A stretch of 64,000 nt of DNA, taken from assembly GCA_009712185.1 (NCBI GenBank), contig WASQ01000018.1:1-64000 (forward strand). The letters run 5' to 3'. Below are positions 25,727-34,340 of the stretch, piece by piece; position 1 is the first letter of the stretch, and each line of letters opens with the position of its first letter. This stretch comes from Telmatospirillum sp. (lineage in GTDB: Bacteria; Pseudomonadota; Alphaproteobacteria; Rhodospirillales; Magnetospirillaceae). Both the position numbers and the translations under genes were made by a program. The notes below the pieces were generated by a model. The model ran no database searches. It saw only the letters and a program-made list of their open reading frames with translations, and was not told the origin of the DNA.

Positions 25727-26391
25727 CGGTGCACCGACTCTTTCAAAAGGTTCTGTGCACGAGACTCAGCGCGAGCGTAACAGCTCAGCTTTTTTTATGT
25801 TCAAATGCCGCTCTGGTTTCAGTGCACTGACCTCTTTCGTGACTCTTTTGTTTTGTCTCAACGCACTGGGGGGGACTCCAACATTTGGCTCCCTTGCAGT
25901 TGGGGCGGGAGGGGATGTGAAAAAATCCTTAAAGGATCTCCGGCATCCCCGCCGGACTCCGCCGCAAAAGCGCAGGAATTGCCGAAGTTCGGCGTCACCA
26001 GACCACAGGGCTCGTAAGGCCTGTGCGACTGGTTTTTTTCACAACCACGAACGCCTGCTCCCCTTCTGATTCCGGGACTCATCTGTCAGATTTTCACCCC
26101 TAGTGCACCGACGCGAACTGAAGATTCAGTTTGCATCGGTGCACTAGCCGTATGAAGGCGTCCCCGCCCGGCGAGGGACAAAAAGATCCTCGGGGTCAAA
26201 ATCCAACAGACGAATCCCTGAATCAGGAGTGGGGCCAAGCGTCCCGCCCGCCGTTCGGCGAAAGCCGAAATACCAGCACTTCCGCCGCTTTCGCGTCGGA
26301 GGCGGGCAGGATGGCTGGCCCCACTCGCAAGGGATCCAAATGTTAGATTCCGACCACTCGTGCACTGACTCATCTGAATGTGCCAGTGCAC
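25727..26391. repeat. Block of GTGCAC palindromes and inverted repeats (candidate non-coding mobile element)
   Basis: No gene is convincing here. GTGCAC-centred palindromes occur at 25727-25736 (CGGTGCACCG), 25755-25760, 25820-25829 (CAGTGCACTG), 26100-26147, 26360-26365 and 26386-26391; the last merges with the TonB-receptor stop codon. Inside, 25876-25905 (CTCCAACATTTGGCTCCC...) is inversely repeated at 26319-26347. Similar flanking text (GCGGAAG.. / GCAGGAA.., TTCGGC) suggests two diverged inverted copies of one unit. Confidence 0.6.
26100..26147. repeat. 48-bp near-perfect palindrome
   Basis: The arms CTAGTGCACCGA and TCGGTGCACTAG are perfectly complementary. The inner parts CGCGAACTGAA and TTCAGTTTGCA pair with two mismatches around a two-base centre, giving a stem of about 23 bp. 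It is the largest palindrome of the block and lies at its middle. There is no T run, so it is not an ordinary terminator. Confidence 0.75.
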
Positions 26392-28379
26392 TAGAAGTGC
26401 GCCGTGGCGCTGACGATCACCCGTCGCTCATCGGGCACACCGGGACGGTTCCAGATTTTCGCCTGATTGACCTGTTCCGCCGTGGCTCCCAAGGTCAGGT
26501 GTGCGGTCACCCGGTAGCCCGCGTGGAGATTGATGGTGACATAATCCTTGATCGCGGACGGCACATAGCCGAGGACCGTGTCATAACGGTAATCGGTGAT
26601 CGAGGATTGCCAGCGCCCCAGGACATCGAATTCCCAGCGGTCGAGGGTGTAACCGACACTGGCATCGACCGAGTGCTTTGGCGTTCCCCCGGAAAAGGCG
26701 GTGTAGGCGCCCGCGGCGATGGTCGGATAGACGCTGTCTTTGATGGTCGCGTAGGAATAGCCGACCTTCCAGCGGAACGGGATTTTTTTCTCGCTCCGCA
26801 GGCTGACCTCAACGCCCAGCTCGCGGCTGCTACCGAAATTCTGGCTTTGGTAAAGGATGTTGGGCCCGTATGTGATGGGGGCGCTGACATCGTATCCGAA
26901 CAGGTTGGCGTTCTGTTGTTTGAAGAGGGCCGTCCTCAGAATTGTGCCGATGTTGCGAAAGCTGTGATCGTAATCGACTTCGTAGTTGAGAACGGAGGTG
27001 GGCGAAAGAGACGGGCTGCCGACCAGCACGACGCCGGGCTGGACGATTTGCTGGGCCAGATCATCCAGGCTCGGCAACTGATACCCCCGGGAGACCATGA
27101 GCCGCAGGACGTCGGCGTCGCTCAGATGGCTCACCAGGCCGGTATTGAAACTGAAGGCCGCCAGTGACCGGTGGTTGAAGTCATGGGAGGTCAGCCCCGT
27201 CGCCGGGAGAACCTGTCCATTCTCATAAAGTGTCAGATAGTCTTCGCGGATGGCGTTAGTCAGGGCTATGGCCGGGGTGATCTGCCAATTCCACATGCCT
27301 CCAACGGAATAAACGTTGTAGCCGACTGTACTTCCATTGAAAAACTGCCCCTCGGCCTCGTTGTTCTTATATTCAAAATTGAGGCGGACGGTGTGATCCT
27401 TGCCGGCCAGGAACAAGTCGCTGAGACGGACATCCGTGGCCGCGTTGTCGGCGACCTGTGCCTGGGATCCCTCGTAATGGATGTGCCAGGAGGTATGATA
27501 AACGTCGAAATCGATCTCCCCCAGGGATGTGGACGCCTGGACCCGGCCGCGAATTGTGTTTGTCCGGTCGTCTTCCGGAGTGGCGTCGGCCGGAAAGTTC
27601 CGACGCATCGTGCCGATGTTTCCTTCCAACGTCACCAGGATCCCGGGTGCGGCCTGCCAGCGGCTGTCGAGATTGACGGTTCCTGTCCGAGGCTGCAGCA
27701 GGCCCTGCGCATTTCCTGGCGGTGTCCCGCTTGTCGAGAATTCATGCGCGGACATGCCGCCGACCGAAAGGCGGACACCCAGGGTCCGGCCGTCTTTGAA
27801 TGTGGCGACCGCTGATCCCTCCTTCAACGATTGCGTTCCAATCCGGCCGGTGATGGCGTTGACGTTGTCCTGCAGGGGGTCGTAAGTCACGATATTGATG
27901 ACGCCGCTTGCTGCGTTGAACCCGAACAGAGCGGAATTTGGCCCCTTGACGATCTCGATCTGACGAATTTCGTCCAGTTGGACTGGCATGGCGGACCAGA
28001 CAACGTCGCCATAAAAGTCCTCATAAATCGGCCGGTCGTTCACCAGGACCAGAAGGCGAGGATTCCAGGGCTGGTCATAGCCCCGGATGCCCACTTCGCC
28101 GTCATTGAAGCTGGAACGGCGGAAATTGAGTCCGGTGACAAATTGTAAAAGATCAGGAATTGTGTCCACACCGGAGCGGCGGATGTCGTCCTGCGTCAGA
28201 ATTTCCATGTTGATGGGGACCTCGGATACCCGCTGGGGCTTCCCGGTTGCCGATGTCGTGACCGGTTCTCCGAACAATTCCTCCAGGTCCCCGTAATTTA
28301 CGGACTGGGCCTGCGCCGAATGATGGACCAACAAGGCGGCGGCGGCTGCCGTGGCGGCGAGAAGCGTCCTGTTCATCAT
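26391..28379 (-). CDS. TonB-dependent outer-membrane receptor
   Basis: About 662 residues with a signal peptide of about 24 residues (ATAAAAALLVHHSAQAQ). The plug domain includes VPINMEILTQDDIRRSGVDT, VGIRGYDQPWNPRLLVLVND and EIVKGPNSALFGFNAASGVI. The C-terminal beta barrel ends in Phe (VSATAHF), as required for barrel assembly. It would import a metal chelate or similar ligand using TonB energy. The start was taken at 28379, where GAGGAC precedes ATG; 28391 is an alternative. It is 18 bp downstream of the YfiR-like gene, a common pairing for receptors of this type. No ABC importer is adjacent. Confidence 0.9.
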   Translation of the reverse strand: MMNRTLLAATAAAAALLVHHSAQAQSVNYGDLEELFGEPVTTSATGKPQRVSEVPINMEILTQDDIRRSGVDTIPDLLQFVTGLNFRRSSFNDGEVGIRGYDQPWNPRLLVLVNDRPIYEDFYGDVVWSAMPVQLDEIRQIEIVKGPNSALFGFNAASGVINIVTYDPLQDNVNAITGRIGTQSLKEGSAVATFKDGRTLGVRLSVGGMSAHEFSTSGTPPGNAQGLLQPRTGTVNLDSRWQAAPGILVTLEGNIGTMRRNFPADATPEDDRTNTIRGRVQASTSLGEIDFDVYHTSWHIHYEGSQAQVADNAATDVRLSDLFLAGKDHTVRLNFEYKNNEAEGQFFNGSTVGYNVYSVGGMWNWQITPAIALTNAIREDYLTLYENGQVLPATGLTSHDFNHRSLAAFSFNTGLVSHLSDADVLRLMVSRGYQLPSLDDLAQQIVQPGVVLVGSPSLSPTSVLNYEVDYDHSFRNIGTILRTALFKQQNANLFGYDVSAPITYGPNILYQSQNFGSSRELGVEVSLRSEKKIPFRWKVGYSYATIKDSVYPTIAAGAYTAFSGGTPKHSVDASVGYTLDRWEFDVLGRWQSSITDYRYDTVLGYVPSAIKDYVTINLHAGYRVTAHLTLGATAEQVNQAKIWNRPGVPDERRVIVSATAHF

Positions 28380-28397
28380 TGCTGTCCTCATGTCCGG

Positions 28398-28946
28398 TCA
28401 AATCTGCGTGATCAGCATCTTGAAGGCCGGGTCAAAAGTGATGCCCGCGGCCTCTGCGACTGATTTATTGACGATGATCTCGACCTTGGGGTCCGTTTTG
28501 ATGCCCATCAGGCATTGGCCACCCTGGACCTGCGGAATGTCGATCGTCCCGCAGGGGAGTTTTTTGTCCTTTGACAACGAGCCGACCTTCGCGGCGTTCG
28601 CGCCAAGTCCGCTTGTCAGGAAAATCGCCCCCGCACTGCCAGCGGAGCCCAGAGCATCGATCGGAACCATTATTGGTGTGAAAACGTGCGTGCCGGCTTT
28701 CAGCCCGTCACCGACTCCCTTCCGGACGGCATCGGCCTCCTGTGCCGACTGAGGATTCGCCGGGTCAAATACGATTGCCAATTTCAGGTCGCCTGCCGGC
28801 AGGTTTTCGATGAAGCCGAGCGATCTCCCCAGCACCTGGATATCCTTTGTGGAAATATCGGCAGCAGATGCCGTCGTGGTTGTCACGAATCCGGCCAGGA
28901 GTCCGGCCTGGAATGCCGCAATCGTGGTGAAGGGTCCTCTTCTCAT
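28398..28946 (-). CDS. YfiR-family (DUF4154) periplasmic protein
   Basis: About 182 residues: a signal peptide (FQAGLLAGFVTTTTASA) and a mature domain with the YfiR-type landmarks LGRSLGFIENLP, the Cys pair in LPCGTIDIPQVQGGQCLMG, and VEIIVNKSVAEAAGITFDPA. YfiR itself represses a diguanylate cyclase, but members next to TonB receptors are thought to act with the receptor. No GGDEF gene is adjacent. The start at 28946 places the signal peptide at the N terminus; the longer frame to 29069 has no supporting features. Confidence 0.82.
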   Translation of the reverse strand: MRRGPFTTIAAFQAGLLAGFVTTTTASAADISTKDIQVLGRSLGFIENLPAGDLKLAIVFDPANPQSAQEADAVRKGVGDGLKAGTHVFTPIMVPIDALGSAGSAGAIFLTSGLGANAAKVGSLSKDKKLPCGTIDIPQVQGGQCLMGIKTDPKVEIIVNKSVAEAAGITFDPAFKMLITQI

Positions 28947-29564
28947 CGTAAACCCCCCGTCAGTGTTCGATAGACCATGCCGGTTGTTGCGTCGATCTGC
29001 GTCTGAAGGCTCCGCTCCGGTATCCGAAGGTCGTGTTTCGGCGGATGTCGAGGCGGTTCCGCCCGGCATCGGTCCGGAAAAATTATGTTTAAATCCAAGA
29101 AAAACTACTCAGGATTGAATTCAGGATAACGGGAATTCCATCCAATCAAAAGCTGAATTGCTTTCCTTGGTGATATACCTATAGGGTCTTTACGTGCGCG
29201 GTTGCCGCGCAGGAACGAACCGGTCGACATTTGACTGCCCTGGTCCGATCCTGGCTCGCTTTTGCGGGCGGGCCGCCGCGACAGAGCGGAAGAGCCTTGC
29301 ATGACCCTGGCGGATCTCCGCGTATCTCCACCTGTCCCGGGGCAGGGCGGCGACGTCATGACCGTCACCGGGCCCGATTGCCATCGCCTGCTGGCCCTCG
29401 CAGGTCCTCATGCCGCGTCGAAGGCGGTTCGAAACCTCTGCATACGGTAAATTCAACCGGCGGCGCGGATGACTCATCGCTCACAGGCCGACGGACCGGC
29501 AGGCCGACTGATTGACAGGCCCGATGTGGGCCCGCGGGCTTCCGGTTCCGTCGGCGGGCGCGGG
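28947..29564. other. Intergenic region without recognisable genes
   Basis: This 618-bp gap presumably carries the promoter for the YfiR-like/TonB-receptor operon. Around 29080-29200 it becomes less GC-rich, with GAATTC repeated in short succession. Several short frames exist on both strands but none shows a family pattern or ribosome site. Confidence 0.45.
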
Positions 29565-30329
29565 CTATTTGGTGTATTGGTCGACGATTTTCCGGATGGA
29601 TCCGTCCTCGGTCATCTGTTGCAGGGCGACGTCGACCTTTTTCTCGAAGTCCGCTTTCCATGGTGCCTTGAAGGCGGAGCCGAAGGTGAGATGGGCGGTT
29701 TCAAGGGAGGCTGTGGCGGCGCCCGCCCCGGACGCCGGGGATCCGATGGCCTTCAGAGCCTGGAGGATCGTGATCTCGTCGTTCACATAACAGTCGACAT
29801 GTCCCGCGACCAGTTTACGAACATTGTTCTCGGTCGAATGACCTTCCTCGACAGTGATTTTGCCGTCGGCGACCATCTTGAAAAAGGGGGCGCCGGCCGC
29901 AAGAAAACCCGTGTTATTGGCAAAGGTGAGGCCGGTGAAGTCGTCCGGAAATTTCATGTTCGGCCGGATCTTTTTGGTCTGGCAAAAGGCGACAACCCGT
30001 TCGGTGTGCAGTGGAACCGAATAGTGCTCGATCCAGGGGCGCTCCGCCTCGCGGCGATAGGCGCCGAGAACAGCCGGAAATCCGCCGTTCTCCAATTCCG
30101 CCAGGGCTCTTTTCCAGGGTAGCGGCTCTATCGTGATGACATAATCGGGAACGCGTTTCGCCACTTCCTGCATGATGTCGACATAGAGGCCTTTCGGCTT
30201 GCCGTCGCGGTACATGTAAGGGGGATAACTTTCGTCAGCGGCAATGGTGACGGCCTCGGCGGCGTTCGCCGTGAAACCGGACAGTCCGAAAAGGAGAAGG
30301 GTTCCGAACCCGGTGATGAACCTTTTCAT
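29565..30329 (-). CDS. Extracellular solute-binding protein, family 3 (ArtI/HisJ-like)
   Basis: A 254-residue secreted protein. The signal peptide (RFITGFGTLLLFGLSGFTANA) is followed by the binding-protein opening VTIAADESYPPYMYRDGKPK and GLYVDIMQEVAKR. The two-lobed domain ends MTEDGSIRKIVDQY, a standard family 3 tail. No permease or ATPase is adjacent, so it may be an orphan receptor feeding a distant ABC importer. A relationship with polar amino acid uptake is likely but unproven. Confidence 0.85.
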   Translation of the reverse strand: MKRFITGFGTLLLFGLSGFTANAAEAVTIAADESYPPYMYRDGKPKGLYVDIMQEVAKRVPDYVITIEPLPWKRALAELENGGFPAVLGAYRREAERPWIEHYSVPLHTERVVAFCQTKKIRPNMKFPDDFTGLTFANNTGFLAAGAPFFKMVADGKITVEEGHSTENNVRKLVAGHVDCYVNDEITILQALKAIGSPASGAGAATASLETAHLTFGSAFKAPWKADFEKKVDVALQQMTEDGSIRKIVDQYTK

Positions 30330-30507
30330 GGGCTGCTCCCTGCTTAAGAGTGCGAATTCGGAATGTTCGTGAGTGATTTTTGCTGATAATCAACCTGTTT
30401 AATTTTTATAAAAATTAAATTTTTAACAGAAAATAAAAATTTTATTCATAAAATATTTGATAAGAATTCACACTATTTTAAAAATAGGAGATTTTCTGTG
30501 TGATTAA

Positions 30508-30537
30508 CTTTGGCGCATATCTTGATATGCACCAAAG
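30508..30537. promoter_or_regulatory. Near-perfect 30-bp hairpin or operator
   Basis: CTTTGG-C-GCATATC-TT-GATATGC-A-CCAAAG: six plus seven paired bases with a single C/A mismatch around a two-base centre. There is no downstream T run. It sits at the junction of the AT-rich stretch and GC-rich repeat DNA. It could be a dimeric-regulator operator or a structured RNA end. Confidence 0.5.
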
Positions 30538-30621
30538 CTATTTTCAAGTGCGCATTGTCGGACGGGTGAGGGGGGCGCCACCGCGGCCCTGGCGGCCCGG
30601 GCGCAGCAGACCGTCATGCGG

Positions 30622-30690
30622 TCCTGAGCCAAGTCTTTCCGAAAGCCTCGGGCCATCGCTCTATCCGCCCATGGGCTTTCAGCGCGGGTT
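30622..30690 (+). repeat. Dispersed palindromic repeat, copy C (partial)
   Basis: Same orientation as copy A: TCCTGAGCCAAG then TTTCCGAAAGCCTCGGGCC and CTATCCGCCCATGGGC. The end containing the CAACCGGCGA hairpin is missing or too diverged to see. Confidence 0.65.
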
Positions 30691-30882
30691 GCTATGGTAT
30701 CAATCGGTTCGTTTCCGGCCGGATCGGGCGGAAACCGGGATCCCCGGGTCGAAGGAGTCCGGCGGGGGCGGGCGCGTCGCGCCCGGCATCACTGACAGCG
30801 GAAGATCCCCACGCCGGCCGGCCTGCGCGGGAGGCGATCTCCAGGCAGGTCGGGACAGGTTCAGAAAAGCGGACCCGCGCCG

Positions 30883-31338
30883 TCAGCTTTCCGCAGACTG
30901 GACGGAACCGGGCAAGCCCTGTTTCTCCGCGATTTTTTGTTTCATATACTCTTTGAACTGGGCCATGACCTTGGCTTTGTCCTCGCCGCTCATGGCGGCG
31001 TACTCCGCCTTGCTGATATGCATATGCCCGAGAAAGGAATCGAACATTCTTTCTCCGGGGGTTTCGTGCATATAGTTCAGGAAGTTTTTCACCGCGTCGG
31101 CCCCGGACCCTGCGGTGGAGCCATCCTGGCCCGTCCCGTTTCCCGATACCGTTTGCGATGCGCCGTCAACGGAGCCGGTGCCGGACACGGCCGTGTTCGC
31201 CGTCCCGGTGCCTTGGTTCGCGTTGGCCGCCGTGGAGGCGGAGGACAGGAAGTCCTGAAATGAGCCCTCTGCCTGCCTGCCCCTGTGGGTGGCATAGGCG
31301 CCGTAGCCGGAGGTGCCCGTCAGTCCCGAGACATTCAT
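30883..31338 (-). CDS. Hypothetical protein with disordered Gly/Ser/Thr-rich middle
   Basis: 151 residues. After a short N terminus, residues about 30-80 are almost only G, S, T, A, N, Q, D, i.e. a disordered linker. The C-terminal part (85-145) is helical and charged (FLNYMHETPGERMFDSFLGH, KVMAQFKEYMKQKIAEKQG). There is no signal peptide or membrane helix. I do not recognise the family. Codon use matches neighbours and an upstream gap to a divergent LysR supports a real gene. The linker-plus-helical-domain plan resembles small export-related or flagellar accessory proteins, but that is only an impression. Confidence 0.6.
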   Translation of the reverse strand: MNVSGLTGTSGYGAYATHRGRQAEGSFQDFLSSASTAANANQGTGTANTAVSGTGSVDGASQTVSGNGTGQDGSTAGSGADAVKNFLNYMHETPGERMFDSFLGHMHISKAEYAAMSGEDKAKVMAQFKEYMKQKIAEKQGLPGSVQSAES

Positions 31339-31646
31339 GAAACCCTCTTGTCATCATGGTGACCCCGCCGGAAGGCGGCGTCTGCCCGTTTTTGTTAAAA
31401 CATTCATTTTCCGTGCCAGCCCCGATGTAATTTTTATGCAGTTAAATCAACCGGTTCGTTGCCAATCCGCCGGTTCGGAGAGTGCCTGCCCGGCCGGACT
31501 TGCCGATGCATGGGAAAAAATTGCCGGTCATGCCGTCCGGGTTTTCCGCCATGGGCCGGCACTCCCTGGAGGAGAGCGGATCGTCATGACGGACGATCGG
31601 GATCTTTGCGGTTTCTGATCGCCTTCCGGGCATAGGCTTGCGTAAA

Positions 31647-32591
31647 ATGAAAATCATGACCCGCCCACCGGATTTGAACCTGCTGATCGTTCTCGACGCT
31701 CTTCTTGAAGAGGGCAGTGTGACCGGCGCGGCCCAACGCATGGGGGTGAGCGCCCCCTCCATGAGCCGCGCCCTGGCGCGAATCCGGCAGGCGGTCGGGG
31801 ATCCCATCCTGGTCCGGGCCGGTCGCTCGCTGGTTCCCACGCCGCGCGCCCTGGCCCTGCGCAATGAGGTCCGCGGCGTGATCGAGGAGGCTGCGGCATT
31901 GTTGCGCCCGGAAGGACTCGTTTCTTTCCGGACGCTGGAACGCCGCTTCACTATTCGCGCCAACGAGGGGTTCACGGGGGTTTTCGCATCCCGGTTGCTG
32001 GACCGGATTGCGATCGAGGCGCCTCTTGCGGTCATCCGGTTTGCCCCGGAGGGGGAGGTTGACGATGATTCCCTGCGGGATGGCCGGGTGGATCTGGATA
32101 TCGGCGCCCTCAGGGCCATGGGGCCGGAGGTGCGCGTCCAGACGATCTTTCGCGATCTCAATGTTGGGGTGGCCAGGGCCGGACATCCGATTTTCGCCGG
32201 CATGATCACGCCGGAACGGTTTGTCGCCTACGGCCATATCAGCGTATCGAGGCGGGGGCGGGCGGAAGGGCCGATCGACCGGAGGCTGGCCTCGCTCGGA
32301 CTGACGCGCCGGGTGCCTCTGGTCGTTCCGTCTTTTCATGCGGCCCTGCTGTCGGTCTGCCAGTCCGACCTGATCGGCCTTGCGCCCACCCATGTCCTGA
32401 ACGGGGTCGGCGATGCGAAATGGGGACTCCGGACGTTCGAGATTCCGTTGCCCCTCGAAACGGTCGTAATGGCTCAGGCCTGGCATCCCCGGTTCGACCG
32501 CGACGCCGCTCATCGTCTGTTACGGGGAGCGGTGCGCGATCTCTGTGCCGAGGTTCACCCCCGGCTCAATGAGCTGATCAGCAGGCCTTAA
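31647..32591 (+). CDS. LysR-family transcriptional regulator (NodD-like)
   Basis: About 314 residues. The N-terminal winged helix reads DLNLLIVLDALLEEGSVTGA and APSMSRALARIRQAVGDPIL, the pattern of the NodD/SyrM-like LysR subgroup. The effector domain contains VDLDIGALRAMGPEVRVQTI. Starts at 31638 (TTG), 31647 and 31656 are all possible. It precedes, on the same strand, the efflux operon beginning 112 bp downstream, and would be its natural regulator. Confidence 0.85.
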   Translation: MKIMTRPPDLNLLIVLDALLEEGSVTGAAQRMGVSAPSMSRALARIRQAVGDPILVRAGRSLVPTPRALALRNEVRGVIEEAAALLRPEGLVSFRTLERRFTIRANEGFTGVFASRLLDRIAIEAPLAVIRFAPEGEVDDDSLRDGRVDLDIGALRAMGPEVRVQTIFRDLNVGVARAGHPIFAGMITPERFVAYGHISVSRRGRAEGPIDRRLASLGLTRRVPLVVPSFHAALLSVCQSDLIGLAPTHVLNGVGDAKWGLRTFEIPLPLETVVMAQAWHPRFDRDAAHRLLRGAVRDLCAEVHPRLNELISRP

Positions 32592-32702
32592 GTCCGGATC
32601 GGGCCGTTTTCATTTAGCGAAATGACTCTTTCGAATCTGGATCATTTTTGACGGTCCGGACAGCAGGCTAAGACTCTTCCGTCATTCGTAACGGGAGATG
32701 TC

Positions 32703-34340
32703 ATGGTCATCCCAGGTCCTATACCAGACTACGCTGATCTGTGCCGGCCAGCGCAGGCCTCACGCGCCGGGTGGGTTGCTCCGAAACCCTTGGCTTCGCC
32801 GGCGTCGGCTCGGCGGCCCGGGGCGGGGCGGGCAACCGGTGATGAGCAGTCCTCATCGCCGGTTGGTTTTTCGTTCCGGCGCCGTTCACTTCTGTCCTGC
32901 GTCGCCGCGCTTTCCCTCTGTTCCTGCGCGCCCGATGACATCGGGTCCGGAAGCGCCATGACGGCGCCCGACGATCTGGCCGTCGGACAAGCCATCACCC
33001 GGGCGGCAGAGACTCCGGATCGCGATCGCCGTCCGCCCGATCCCTTCTGGTGGTCCGGGTATGGCGATCCCCAACTCGACCATCTGGTCGCCCTGCTGGA
33101 TCGGCAGGCGCCGGGAATGGCCCTGGCGGCGGCCCGCCTGCGACGGGCTGAGGCGATGAACACCGCCGCCGGTGCCGTACTGGAGCCCGCTGCGACCCTG
33201 AGCGCAACGACAGCGGAGGAACGCTTTCCCAACCATTCCGTCTATTCTCCAGCCTATGCCGGTAAGGGGGGCAGCGAGGGGCGTATCGCGGTCGATGTGC
33301 GCTATCATCTGGATTTCTGGGGGAAACGGGCGGAAACCGCCGCGGCCGCCGGTGCAAGGGTGGCGGCCGCCCGCGCTGAGGCCGAGGACGCCCGTCTGCT
33401 GTTGCGGACGGGGCTCGTGGAGGCCTATTTGCGCCTCGATGCCGCCATCCGGCTTCGGGACATCGCGGTGTCCGGGCTGGTCCGTCGCGAGGGTTTGGTC
33501 GACCTTCTCGTGATCCGGACGTCGGCCGGCCTGTCGACCGATCTGGATGCCGTTGCGTCCCGGGAGGCCGTCACGGAGACCCGTGACGGGATCGTCCGTC
33601 TTGAGGCGGAGATTGCAACCTGCCGGCATCGGATCGCCGCTCTGCTTGGTCTGGATCCGGCATTTGCCGATACGTTGTCGCGGCCGGCCCTGCGGTCGCC
33701 GATGGGTGATCCTCTACCGCTTTCGTCGCTGCCCGCGTCCTTGCTGGGCCGGCGGCCCGACGTGGCGGTTCGCCGGGCCGAGGTGGAGGCGGCCGCCCAT
33801 GAGATCGGCGTGGCCCGTGCGGGATTTTATCCTGATGTCGACCTTCTGGCCTTTGCCGGCCCGGCGAGTCTCGGTCTGGCGCATCTCTTGCGATCGGGCA
33901 GTGTGGCGGCGGGTGTCGGCCCGGCGGTCACCCTGCCGGTTTTTGACGGTGGCCTGCTGCGAAGCGGTCTTGCCGGCCGTATGGCCGATTTCGACGCCGC
34001 CGTCGCGGCCTATGACGAGGTCATCGCGACGGCATTGCGGCAGATCGCCGACGGCGTCGTCGAACTGCGCGCCTGGCAGGCCCGCAAGACCGAGGCGGTG
34101 ACGGCGTTCGACCATTGGTCCCGCGCGGTCGCGCTGACAGAGGCTCGCGAGCGGCAGGGATTGTCGGCGGCCGGCGACCGGCTGTCCGCCGAGACGGCGT
34201 TGCTTTTGAGCCGACGCCGGGTCGTGGAGGCCGAGACCGGCGCCGCGATCGCCAGGGTTGGCCTGATCAGGGCCCTGGGGGGCGCGTTTGCGTCCCGGGT
34301 CATCGATGGCGCTCACGATATCGGGGAAATGAAGGAATGA
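32703..34340 (+). CDS. NodT/TolC-type outer-membrane efflux lipoprotein with repeat-derived N-terminal extension
   Basis: 545 residues. The body is a typical outer-membrane factor: DPFWWSGYGDPQLDHLVALL, WELD-type YHLDFWGKR, the two repeats of helical hairpins, and LLGRRPDVAVRRAEVEAAAHE. The lipoprotein signal RRRSLLSCVAALSLCSC does not begin until about residue 58, because repeat copy D occupies residues about 28-57. No in-frame start codon lies between the repeat and the signal, and 32703 has the only good ribosome site (GGGAGATGTC). Export may therefore be impaired or rely on an internal start. It is the first gene of a tripartite efflux operon. Confidence 0.82.
   Translation: MVIPGPIPDYADLCRPAQASRAGWVAPKPLASPASARRPGAGRATGDEQSSSPVGFSFRRRSLLSCVAALSLCSCAPDDIGSGSAMTAPDDLAVGQAITRAAETPDRDRRPPDPFWWSGYGDPQLDHLVALLDRQAPGMALAAARLRRAEAMNTAAGAVLEPAATLSATTAEERFPNHSVYSPAYAGKGGSEGRIAVDVRYHLDFWGKRAETAAAAGARVAAARAEAEDARLLLRTGLVEAYLRLDAAIRLRDIAVSGLVRREGLVDLLVIRTSAGLSTDLDAVASREAVTETRDGIVRLEAEIATCRHRIAALLGLDPAFADTLSRPALRSPMGDPLPLSSLPASLLGRRPDVAVRRAEVEAAAHEIGVARAGFYPDVDLLAFAGPASLGLAHLLRSGSVAAGVGPAVTLPVFDGGLLRSGLAGRMADFDAAVAAYDEVIATALRQIADGVVELRAWQARKTEAVTAFDHWSRAVALTEARERQGLSAAGDRLSAETALLLSRRRVVEAETGAAIARVGLIRALGGAFASRVIDGAHDIGEMKE
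32785..32875 (+). repeat. Dispersed palindromic repeat, copy D, inside efflux gene N terminus
   Basis: Orientation as copy A: TGCTCCGAAACCCTTGGC, then CGGCCCGGGGCGGG, ending in the hairpin CAACCGGTGATGAGCAG / CCTCATCGCCGGTTG. It is translated in frame between the start codon and the lipoprotein signal peptide. Confidence 0.7.

Larger units (their letters stand above)
30330..30882. other. Intergenic region: AT-rich core, hairpin and dispersed repeat
   Basis: This 553-bp gap holds a strongly AT-rich stretch at about 30385-30490, probably the promoter of the solute-binding protein gene. The hairpin at 30508-30537 and repeat copy C at about 30622-30690 follow. The open frame across 30500-31075 is produced by the repeat and has no family likeness. 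Confidence 0.5.

Noticed and set aside
25858-26391. Several 70-100-codon frames on both strands of the palindrome block
   Set aside because: They arise from the inverted repeats (similar peptides such as SNIW.PC.WG on both strands) and have no start signals.
30500-31075. 191-codon plus-strand frame
   Set aside because: It runs through repeat copy C and the antisense of a better-supported gene; no start context.
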